Shown here piece by piece: positions 1-5,449 of a DNA stretch of 5,769 bases. The position numbers and the translations under genes are program-made. Under the pieces are notes generated by a model, which saw nothing but the letters and a program-made list of their open reading frames with translations, was not told the DNA's origin and did not search any database. Positions within the stretch are counted from its first letter, which is position 1. Every line of letters begins with the position of its first letter. The stretch is from Sphingomonadales bacterium (GTDB lineage Bacteria; Pseudomonadota; Alphaproteobacteria; Sphingomonadales; Sphingomonadaceae). The stretch is from contig JAFKLV010000136.1 in assembly GCA_017304125.1 (NCBI GenBank), positions 1-5,769 of the forward strand, in the 5' to 3' direction.

Positions 1-1339
1 CGATGATCACCAGATCGGTCGTCTCCTGCGGCAGATCGATCACCAGCCCGATCAGCCAGCCCTCATCCTCCGCCGCATCGGCGCGCGCGGGGACGAAAAC
101 GAACTCGCCGGGATAGCGGCCGGTGCCGAAATCATGCGTCTCGCGCGTGCCGGTCTCCAGATCGTGCTTGTAGAGCCGCGTCGCCCCGATGAAGGCATCG
201 TCGTCGCTCTCCGGCAGCGCCATCGTATAAGCATAGCGATAGGGCTGGCCGAAGCGGCGCTCGTCGGGGCGTGGGAATTCCTGCGCGGAAGCGTCGATCG
301 TCCGCCTCGTCACCTGTTTCGCCTGCGGATCGATCGTCCAGCGTTCGAGCCCGAGGTTGCGGCCGTTGGGCCCCTCCGCGCCGCCGGCGAACATGGTTTC
401 ATAGGCGCAGACGTCCATCACGACGCGGCCATCGGCGTCGTCATAGGCGTTGGCGACGTGGAAGACGTAGAGCGGGTCGACGTCGCACCAGATCACGTCC
501 TCCGCGGTGCCGTCGCGCGGCAGCAGCCCGACGCGGGCGTGATGCTCCGGGTTCCAGCGATAGGGGAAGCGATGCCCGCCGATCAGCGCCTTCATCGAGA
601 AAGTGACGGGCAGATCGAGGATCACCGCATAGCGCGCGGTGATCGCGCAATCGTGGATCGACGGGCCGTGCTTCACCGCGATCGGCAGTTCGCGGATCAC
701 CTTGCCCTCCGCCGAGACGACGACGTGGCGGATCGTTTCCGGGTCGGTCGCGTCATAGGTGATCGCGTGATTTTCGCCGGTCAGCGGATCGAGATGCGGG
801 TGTGCGGTGAACGAGCCCTGGAGCGTGCCGTCGAACGGATTGTAGGTCTGCTCGTCGAGGGTGTCGTTGAGCTCGACCGGATAGCTGCCCGCCTCGACCA
901 GCGCCCAGGTGCGCCCCGCGATATCGACGACATTGGTGTTGACCGTATCGAAGTCACCGCGGCGCGGGCCGGGGGCAGGGGCCTCGCCGAGCGCCGCACC
1001 GACCGCGCGCGAGCGGATCCAGCGGTTGCGATACCAAAGCGCGCGACCGTCCTTGACCGCGATGCCGTGAACCATCCCGTCGCCGACGAACCAGTGATAA
1101 CCCGCCGGATCGGGGGCGACCGGATTGGGGCCGATGCGCAGATAGCGCCCGTCGAGCGCGGTCGGGATCGTGCCGGTGACGGGCAGGTCGACCAATGTCA
1201 TCTCGCCGCCGAGCGGGCGGTGGATGCCGTTGAGAAAGGGATGATCGGTTTCCGGCATGCGTTTGCGGTTGAAATCGGCGACCGCGCCGATGCCCTTGGT
1301 AACGACCGAGCGGATCGCGGTTTCGATAGTTCCGGCCAC
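1..1339 (-). CDS. Carotenoid oxygenase (RPE65/CCO family), 3' end beyond window
   Basis: This encodes a non-heme iron(II) dioxygenase of the carotenoid cleavage family, which splits a C=C bond in carotenoids, apocarotenoids or stilbenes. The gene is open at the left edge, with 446 residues visible; the family is usually about 480-500. Seen in the translation: an N-terminal LDGRYLRIGPNP segment (residues 62-73), HWFVGDGMVHG (82-92), and three of the four expected iron-binding histidines, namely H180 in AHPHLDP, H229 in SIHDCAIT and H294 in FHVANAY. The conserved Glu of the GE-x-VFVP segment is E412. The fourth histidine should lie just outside the window. I chose the GTG at 1339 because AGGAGA sits six bases upstream; the ATG at 1354 would bury that ribosome site inside the gene. 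A TetR gene diverges from it, suggesting inducible control. The family call is firm. The substrate cannot be read from sequence; the HWFxGDGMVHG style looks more apocarotenoid-like than lignostilbene-like, which is inference. Confidence 0.93.
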   Translation of the reverse strand, partial: MAGTIETAIRSVVTKGIGAVADFNRKRMPETDHPFLNGIHRPLGGEMTLVDLPVTGTIPTALDGRYLRIGPNPVAPDPAGYHWFVGDGMVHGIAVKDGRALWYRNRWIRSRAVGAALGEAPAPGPRRGDFDTVNTNVVDIAGRTWALVEAGSYPVELNDTLDEQTYNPFDGTLQGSFTAHPHLDPLTGENHAITYDATDPETIRHVVVSAEGKVIRELPIAVKHGPSIHDCAITARYAVILDLPVTFSMKALIGGHRFPYRWNPEHHARVGLLPRDGTAEDVIWCDVDPLYVFHVANAYDDADGRVVMDVCAYETMFAGGAEGPNGRNLGLERWTIDPQAKQVTRRTIDASAQEFPRPDERRFGQPYRYAYTMALPESDDDAFIGATRLYKHDLETGTRETHDFGTGRYPGEFVFVPARADAAEDEGWLIGLVIDLPQETTDLVII

Positions 1340-1345
1340 GGCGAT

Positions 1346-1351
1346 TCTCCT
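1346..1351 (-). promoter_or_regulatory. Ribosome binding site of the carotenoid oxygenase
   Basis: AGGAGA on the minus strand lies six bases before the GTG at 1339. It is the best Shine-Dalgarno match at any start in the window and decides the start in favour of GTG over the upstream in-frame ATG at 1354. Confidence 0.75.
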
Positions 1352-1366
1352 CATGTGAGTGCCGTA

Positions 1367-1394
1367 AACATAGCGGCGATGTGAGCGTTGTCAA
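1367..1394 (-). promoter_or_regulatory. Sigma-70-like promoter of the carotenoid oxygenase
   Basis: On the minus strand TTGACA (1394-1389) is followed after 16 bases by TATGTT (1372-1367), a perfect -35 and a 4-of-6 -10 element. Transcription would begin near 1360 and leave a leader of about 20 bases containing the AGGAGA ribosome site. The boxes are seen; promoter activity is inferred. Confidence 0.55.
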
Positions 1395-1400
1395 CATCGC
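1376..1400. promoter_or_regulatory. Inverted repeat, candidate TetR-family operator
   Basis: GCGATGT (1376-1382) and ACATCGC (1394-1400) are exact reverse complements separated by 11 bases. The repeat covers the -35 box and part of the spacer of the oxygenase promoter and lies in the only intergenic space next to a divergent TetR gene. That is the usual place for the binding site of such a repressor. Symmetry and position are seen; binding is inferred. In this GC-rich DNA a 7-bp pair could also arise by chance. Confidence 0.45.
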
Positions 1401-1402
1401 TC

Positions 1403-1432
1403 TTGCCGCGGACCGTCGTCGCGCGCTATCGA
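1403..1432 (+). promoter_or_regulatory. Possible weak promoter of the tetR gene
   Basis: TTGCCG (1403-1408) and TATCGA (1427-1432) are 18 bases apart on the plus strand. Transcription would start at about 1439, on the ATG itself, giving a leaderless message. That would fit the absence of a Shine-Dalgarno sequence before this start. Both boxes are imperfect, so this is a weak suggestion. Confidence 0.2.
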
Positions 1433-1438
1433 CCGGTG

Positions 1439-1996
1439 ATGACGGCTGCGGCGAAACCCTATCACCACGGCGATCTGCGCGCGGCGCTGGTCGCGGAAGG
1501 CTTGCTGCTGATCGAGGAGCAGGATGCCGACGATCTGTCGCTGCGCGAACTCGCGCGACGGGTGGGGGTCAGCGCGACCGCGGTCTATCGCCATTTCCCC
1601 GACAAGGCCGCGCTGATGGCGGCGCTCGCGGGTGAGGCGCTGACGCGGCTGGCGGCGGCGCAGCGCGCGGCATCCGAGCGGGCCGGCGGCGGGGCGGCGG
1701 GGTTCAGCGCGACGGGAGCGGCCTATGTTCGCTTCGCACGCGACAATCCGGGGCTGTTCCGGCTGGTCTTTGCGCACCCGGTGACGCCCGGCCACGCCGA
1801 AAATTCGAACGACGAGGCGATGACGATGCTCAAGGCCGGTGCCGCGGCGCTGGCGGCGCCGGGGACGGACGCGCGCGTCTTCGCGCTGCGCTCATGGGCG
1901 CTCGCGCACGGCCTCGCGATGCTGATGCTCGACGGTCAGGTCCAGGTGGACGACGCGACGATCGATCGGGTGATCGATGTCACGATGACCGGCTAG
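1439..1996 (+). CDS. TetR/AcrR family transcriptional regulator
   Basis: This encodes a 185-residue DNA-binding repressor of the TetR family, with an N-terminal helix-turn-helix and a C-terminal ligand and dimerisation domain. Seen: KPYHHGDLRAAL at residues 6-17, the typical opening of the YHHGDLR subgroup; the recognition region with LRELARRVGVS and AVYRHFPDKAAL at about 35-59; YVRFARDNPGLFRLVF at 96-111; and WALAHGLAML at 153-162, which resembles the WHG-type C-terminal domain of this subgroup. I chose the ATG at 1439 because residues before it match nothing in the family and the in-frame TTG at 1388 lies inside the candidate operator. No Shine-Dalgarno site is visible. The gene diverges from the carotenoid oxygenase, with an inverted repeat between them, so it probably represses that gene and perhaps itself; its ligand is unknown. 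Its stop overlaps the stop of convergent rfbA inside CTAG. Confidence 0.93.
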   Translation: MTAAAKPYHHGDLRAALVAEGLLLIEEQDADDLSLRELARRVGVSATAVYRHFPDKAALMAALAGEALTRLAAAQRAASERAGGGAAGFSATGAAYVRFARDNPGLFRLVFAHPVTPGHAENSNDEAMTMLKAGAAALAAPGTDARVFALRSWALAHGLAMLMLDGQVQVDDATIDRVIDVTMTG

Positions 1997-2877
1997 GCCG
2001 ACCGGCTCTGATCCTCGCGCACCGCGTTGACGATCGCGCGGCCGTAAGCGGTTTTGCTCAGTGCCTCGCCGCGCGCCAATGCCTGCTCGGCGGTAATGAA
2101 GCCCTGCAGATAGGCGATTTCCTCCAGACACGCGATCTGGATGCCCTGGCGGTGCTGGATCGTGCGGACGAATTCGCTCGCTTCGAGCAGGCTGTCGTGC
2201 GTCCCGGTATCGAGCCACGCATAACCGCGGCCCATCTGTTCGACGTAAAGGTCGCCGGATTCCATATAGAGCCGGTTGAGATCGGTAATCTCCAGCTCGC
2301 CGCGCGCCGACGGCTTGAGATCGCGCGCCAGATCGAGCACGCGATTGTCGTAGAAATAGAGCCCGGTCACCGCGCAGTTCGAGCGCGGTTGCGCCGGCTT
2401 TTCCTCCAGGCTGATCGCGCGCCCGTCGCGATCGAGTTCGACCACGCCATAGCGTTCGGGGTCTTCGACGCGATAGCTGAACACCGTCGCGCCCTCGGTG
2501 CGCGCCACTGCGCTGGCGAGCAAATTGGTGAGCCGCGCGCCGAAGAAGATATTGTCGCCCAGCACCAAGGCGACATTGTCGCCGCCGACGAAATCGCGCC
2601 CGATCGTGAAGGCTTGCGCCAGTCCCTCGGGGCGCGGCTGCTCGGCATAGGAAATGGCGAGGCCCCAGTCGCTGCCGTCGCCGAACATGCGACGGTAATT
2701 GTCGATGAACTCGGGGCTGGAGATGATCAGGATATCGCGGATGCCGGCCATCATCAGCACCGACAGCGGATAATAGATCATCGGCTTGTCATAGACCGGC
2801 AGCAACTGCTTGTTGATCGCCAGCGTCGCCGGATGGAGCCGCGTGCCGGACCCGCCGGCGAGGATGATGCCCTTCAT
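1993..2877 (-). CDS. rfbA: Glucose-1-phosphate thymidylyltransferase (dTDP-glucose pyrophosphorylase)
   Basis: RfbA (RmlA) joins glucose-1-phosphate and dTTP to give dTDP-glucose and pyrophosphate, the first step of dTDP-L-rhamnose synthesis in the cytoplasm. The product is 294 residues, normal for the family (about 290). Seen: the nucleotide-binding loop LAGGSGTRLHPAT (6-18), KQLLPVYDKPMIYYPLS (23-39), VLGDNIFFG (105-113) with D108 as the expected metal ligand, LEEKP (157-161), and WLDTGTHDSLLEA (221-233) with D223 as the second expected metal ligand. The reading frame stays open upstream, but the start must be the ATG at 2877, since MKGIILAGG is the family's N-terminus. That ATG overlaps the rfbD stop by four bases (ATGA), so rfbA is probably translated by coupling; GGAG lies ten bases upstream inside rfbD. 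It is the last gene of the operon and runs tail to tail into tetR. Confidence 0.97.
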   Translation of the reverse strand: MKGIILAGGSGTRLHPATLAINKQLLPVYDKPMIYYPLSVLMMAGIRDILIISSPEFIDNYRRMFGDGSDWGLAISYAEQPRPEGLAQAFTIGRDFVGGDNVALVLGDNIFFGARLTNLLASAVARTEGATVFSYRVEDPERYGVVELDRDGRAISLEEKPAQPRSNCAVTGLYFYDNRVLDLARDLKPSARGELEITDLNRLYMESGDLYVEQMGRGYAWLDTGTHDSLLEASEFVRTIQHRQGIQIACLEEIAYLQGFITAEQALARGEALSKTAYGRAIVNAVREDQSRSA

Positions 2878-3764
2878 TTCTTGGCGGCTCCGATCAGTTC
2901 GTCGAGAATATCGTCGAGCGCGTCCTGCCACGCGCGCGGGGTGATGCCGTAAGCGGCGGTAATCGCGTCGTGATCCAGCCGCGAATTGGTCGGGCGGCGC
3001 GCGGGGGTCGGGTAATCGGCGGTGGCGATCGCCTCGACCTGCGGCGAAGGGCCGCCGCGCTTCGCCGCACCGGCGAAAATCGCGCGCGCGAAACCGCACC
3101 ACGTCGTCTCACCGGCGTTGCTGAAGTGGAAGGTGCCGGCGGGGGCCTGCGCATCGTCGGCCATGCGCAGCGCGATCGTCGCGACCGTTGCCGCAAGATC
3201 GGCCGCCGCGGTCGGCGCACCATGCTGATCGTCGACGACGCGTAGCGTGTCGCGCTCGGCGCCGACGCGGAGCATCGTCTTGATGAAATTATTGCCGTGC
3301 GCCGAGACCACCCAGGAGGTGCGGACGATCGCGTGGCGCGGGCAGCCGGTGGCGACGGCGAGATCGCCGCCGAGCTTCGATGCGCCATAAACGCCGAGCG
3401 GCCCGGTCGCGTCGCCCGGCGCCCAGCGGCCCTGTTTGGCGCCGTCGAACACATAATCGGTCGAGACATGGACCAGCGGGATATCCGCCTCACGGCACGC
3501 CTTGGCGAAGGCGGCCGGGGCGAGCGCGTTGACCGCCCAGGCGGTGACATTGTCGTCCTCGGCCTTGTCGACCGCGGTATAGGCTCCGCCCGAAATGACC
3601 GCCGCCCACGTGCGCGACGCGACCATCGCCTCGATCGCGGCGGTATCGCGCAGATCGAGCTCGTCGATATCGACCGCGACGATCGCCCAGCCCGCCGGCC
3701 ACGGATAGCGTTTCAGCTCGGTGCCGAGCTGCCCGTTGCCGCCGGTGATCAGAATCTCCCGCAT
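2874..3764 (-). CDS. rfbD: dTDP-4-dehydrorhamnose reductase
   Basis: RfbD (RmlD) reduces dTDP-4-keto-L-rhamnose with NAD(P)H to dTDP-L-rhamnose, the final step of the pathway. It is a short-chain dehydrogenase of 296 residues, the usual length. Seen: the Rossmann motif GGNGQLG (8-14), AYTAVDKAE (61-69), HVSTDYVFDG (99-108), the catalytic pair Y126 and K130 in YGASK, DQHGAPT (179-185), and the C-terminal substrate segment YPTPARRPTNSRLD (251-264). The segment before AYTAVDKAE reads ISGG (57-60), where many relatives have INAA; the catalytic residues are unaffected. The ATG at 3764 shares one base with the rfbB stop (TAATG), and the gene's own TGA overlaps the rfbA start, so it is coupled on both sides. 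No clear Shine-Dalgarno site of its own is seen. Confidence 0.97.
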   Translation of the reverse strand: MREILITGGNGQLGTELKRYPWPAGWAIVAVDIDELDLRDTAAIEAMVASRTWAAVISGGAYTAVDKAEDDNVTAWAVNALAPAAFAKACREADIPLVHVSTDYVFDGAKQGRWAPGDATGPLGVYGASKLGGDLAVATGCPRHAIVRTSWVVSAHGNNFIKTMLRVGAERDTLRVVDDQHGAPTAAADLAATVATIALRMADDAQAPAGTFHFSNAGETTWCGFARAIFAGAAKRGGPSPQVEAIATADYPTPARRPTNSRLDHDAITAAYGITPRAWQDALDDILDELIGAAKK

Positions 3765-4819
3765 TACGCCGCCAGTCCGCGCCGTTTATCGGCCTGCCGC
3801 TCGTCGACGATCGTGCGCCACCACGGCTCGTTGGCGAGATACCAGCGCACCGTCTTTTCGATCCCGCTCTCGAACGTCTCGGCCGGCTCCCAGCCGAGCT
3901 CGTCGCGGATGCGGCTGGCGTCGATCGCATAGCGCGCGTCATGCCCCGGCCGGTCGGCGACGAAGCCGATCTGTTCCTTGTATGACTTGCCGTCGCCGCG
4001 CGGGCGCTCGCGATCGAGGATCGCGCAGACCGTCTCGACCACCTCGAGGTTCTTCTTCTCGTTGTTGCCGCCGACATTATAGGTGCGGCCCGGCGCGCCG
4101 CGCTCGAACACCGCCTGCAACGCGCGGACATGATCCTCGACGAACAGCCAGTCACGCACATTGGCGCCCTTGCCGTAAACCGGCAGCGTATCCCCGGCGA
4201 GCGCCTTGACGATCATCAGCGGGATCAGCTTCTCGGGGAAGTGATAGGGGCCGTAATTGTTCGAGCAATTGGTGATCAGCACCGGCAGCCCGAACGTATG
4301 CCCCCAGGCACTCACGAGATGGTCGCTCCCCGCCTTGGACGCCGAATAAGGCGAACGCGGGTCATAGGGGGTGTCTTCGGTAAACAGCCCCTCGTCGCCG
4401 AGCGAGCCGTACACTTCGTCGGTCGAGATATGATGGAAGCGGAACGCATCCTTCGCCGCGCCCTCCAGCGACTGCCAATAACCGCGTGCTTCGGCGAGCA
4501 TCGTATAGGTGCCGACGAGGTTGGTCTGGATGAACGCATCGGGCGCGTCGATCGAGCGATCGACATGGCTCTCGGCCGCCAGGTGGGTGATCACCTCGGG
4601 GCGGAATTCCTCGATCGCCTGCCGCACCGCATTCGCATCGCACACATCACCCTGGACGAAGCGATAGCGGTTGCTCTGCGCCACTTCCTCGACGGTCGAG
4701 AGCGTGCCGGCATAAGTGAGTTTGTCGAAGTTCAGTACTTCGTGGCTGGTATTGGCGATCAGGTGGCGAACCAGCGCCGAGCCGATGAACCCGGCGCCGC
4801 CGGTGACGAAAATGCGCAT
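3764..4819 (-). CDS. rfbB: dTDP-glucose 4,6-dehydratase
   Basis: RfbB (RmlB) converts dTDP-glucose to dTDP-4-keto-6-deoxyglucose with tightly bound NAD+, the second pathway step. It is an extended short-chain dehydrogenase of 351 residues, the normal length. Seen: the Rossmann motif GGAGFIG (7-13), AAESHVDRSI (81-90), ISTDEVYG (131-138) with the expected T133, D134 and E135, YSASK (158-162) giving Y158 and K162, NCSNNYGPYHFPEKLIPL (184-201), and the C-terminal RPGHDARYAID (290-300). The frame extends to a TTG at 4831, but I start at the ATG at 4819: it gives the family's MRIFVTGGAGFIG N-terminus, and GAGG (4829-4826, overlapping the rfbC stop) sits six bases upstream. The gap from rfbC is eight bases, and the TAA stop overlaps the rfbD start. 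Confidence 0.97.
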   Translation of the reverse strand: MRIFVTGGAGFIGSALVRHLIANTSHEVLNFDKLTYAGTLSTVEEVAQSNRYRFVQGDVCDANAVRQAIEEFRPEVITHLAAESHVDRSIDAPDAFIQTNLVGTYTMLAEARGYWQSLEGAAKDAFRFHHISTDEVYGSLGDEGLFTEDTPYDPRSPYSASKAGSDHLVSAWGHTFGLPVLITNCSNNYGPYHFPEKLIPLMIVKALAGDTLPVYGKGANVRDWLFVEDHVRALQAVFERGAPGRTYNVGGNNEKKNLEVVETVCAILDRERPRGDGKSYKEQIGFVADRPGHDARYAIDASRIRDELGWEPAETFESGIEKTVRWYLANEPWWRTIVDERQADKRRGLAA

Positions 4820-4825
4820 ATCAGG

Positions 4826-4829
4826 CCTC
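4826..4829 (-). promoter_or_regulatory. Ribosome binding site of rfbB inside the rfbC stop
   Basis: GAGG on the minus strand overlaps the TGA stop of rfbC and lies six bases before the rfbB ATG at 4819. It supports that start over the upstream TTG at 4831 and suggests translation of rfbB by ribosomes finishing rfbC. Confidence 0.55.
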
Positions 4830-5394
4830 AAGCAAGCGGCGCCAGCGGGCGACCGTCATAGGGGAAGGGGCTGTCGAATTCGGCCAGCGTCGGGAGCCTG
4901 GCGTCCTTCGCCGACAATTCGGGCGACGCGCCGGCCGGGACCGGCCAGTCGATCCCGACGCTGTCCCAGCGGATGCCGCCGTCGCAATCGGGGGCGTAAT
5001 AATCGGAGACCTTGTAGGTCACCTCGCAATTGTCCTCGAGCGTGAGGAAGGCGTGCGCGAAGCCGATCGGCACGAACAACTGCCGCCCGTTCTCCGCCGA
5101 CAATTCCGCCGCAACCGATTGGCCATAGGTCGGCGAACCGCGCCGGACGTCGACCGCGACGTCGAGGATGCGGCCGCGGATGCAGCGCACCAATTTGTCC
5201 TGCCCGTGCGGCGGGGTCTGGAAATGCAGCCCGCGCAAGGTCAGCGCCGGCACCGACAGCGAATGATTGTCCTGCACGAAGCGGCAGGTGATGCCGCGCT
5301 CGGCGAAGCGGCGCTCGGTATAATATTCGGTGAACCAGCCGCGCGCGTCGCCGTGGCGCACCGGATCGATCAGTTGGACTGGATTATCGCTCAT
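4828..5394 (-). CDS. rfbC: dTDP-4-dehydrorhamnose 3,5-epimerase
   Basis: RfbC (RmlC) inverts C3 and C5 of dTDP-4-keto-6-deoxyglucose to give dTDP-4-keto-L-rhamnose, the third pathway step. It is a cupin-fold enzyme of 188 residues, the usual size of about 180-190. Seen: HGDARGWFTEYY (14-25), QDNHS (41-45), LRGLHFQ (53-59) with H57 as the expected catalytic base, KLVRCIRGRILDVAVD (67-82), VPIGFAHAFLTLED (108-121), SDYYAP (130-135) carrying the candidate acid tyrosine, IRWDSVGIDWP (141-151), and SAKDARLPTL (161-170) with D164 as the likely partner of the histidine. The ATG at 5394 is the first in frame after an upstream TAA; no strong Shine-Dalgarno site precedes it. It is the first of four same-strand rhamnose genes. 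The operon promoter must lie in the short gap to 5450 or inside or beyond the upstream gene; I see none that is convincing. Confidence 0.97.
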   Translation of the reverse strand: MSDNPVQLIDPVRHGDARGWFTEYYTERRFAERGITCRFVQDNHSLSVPALTLRGLHFQTPPHGQDKLVRCIRGRILDVAVDVRRGSPTYGQSVAAELSAENGRQLFVPIGFAHAFLTLEDNCEVTYKVSDYYAPDCDGGIRWDSVGIDWPVPAGASPELSAKDARLPTLAEFDSPFPYDGRPLAPLA

Positions 5395-5449
5395 CGGCAG
5401 CGGCCATAGCGAGGCATAGGTTTACGGACAATCAAGGTAACCCTCATCA
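5395..5449 (-). other. Short gap between the synthetase fragment and rfbC
   Basis: These 55 bases carry two further TGA codons directly after the synthetase stop (three tandem TGA, 5452-5444). Weak promoter-like pieces such as TATGCC (5418-5413) are present, but there is no convincing -35/-10 pair and no rho-independent terminator. The rhamnose operon is either driven from a weak site here or read through from the right. Confidence 0.4.

Noticed and set aside
1340..1354. ATG start at 1354 for the carotenoid oxygenase
   Set aside because: It would place the excellent AGGAGA ribosome site inside the coding sequence; the GTG at 1339 has ideal spacing from it.
134..1384. Long plus-strand open frame (416 codons) opposite the carotenoid oxygenase
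   Set aside because: It is in exact antisense register with the oxygenase codons. Its Arg/Asp/Val/Ala-rich translation shows no motif and is what GC-rich codon bias produces on the opposite strand.
1388..1438. Upstream TTG start for the TetR gene
   Set aside because: It would add 17 residues unlike the family and would place the start inside the candidate operator; the ATG at 1439 gives the usual short lead before KPYHHGDLR.
1990..2000. Small hairpin CGGC-TAG-GCCG at the tetR/rfbA junction as a terminator
   Set aside because: The stem is only four base pairs with no U-tract on either strand, which is too weak for a rho-independent terminator and common by chance in such GC-rich DNA.
1987..2007. 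Direct repeat GACCGGCT at 1987-1994 and 2000-2007
   Set aside because: Eight bases in two copies at the gene junction is short and GC-rich; nothing else suggests a mobile element or attachment site.
1894..2952. Long plus-strand open frame (352 codons) crossing the tetR end and opposite rfbA
   Set aside because: It overlaps two well-supported genes, has no recognisable domain, and has the low-complexity composition of an antisense shadow.
2878..3102. Extended rfbA frame upstream of 2877
   Set aside because: The extra 75 codons lie within rfbD, are arginine-rich with no homology that I can recognise, and precede the classic MKGIILAGG start.
3297..3932. Plus-strand open frame opposite rfbD and rfbB
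   Set aside because: It is an antisense shadow of strongly conserved enzymes with no motif of its own.
4130..4861. Plus-strand open frame (243 codons) opposite rfbB
   Set aside because: It is an antisense frame with no domain; rfbB is certain from its catalytic motifs.
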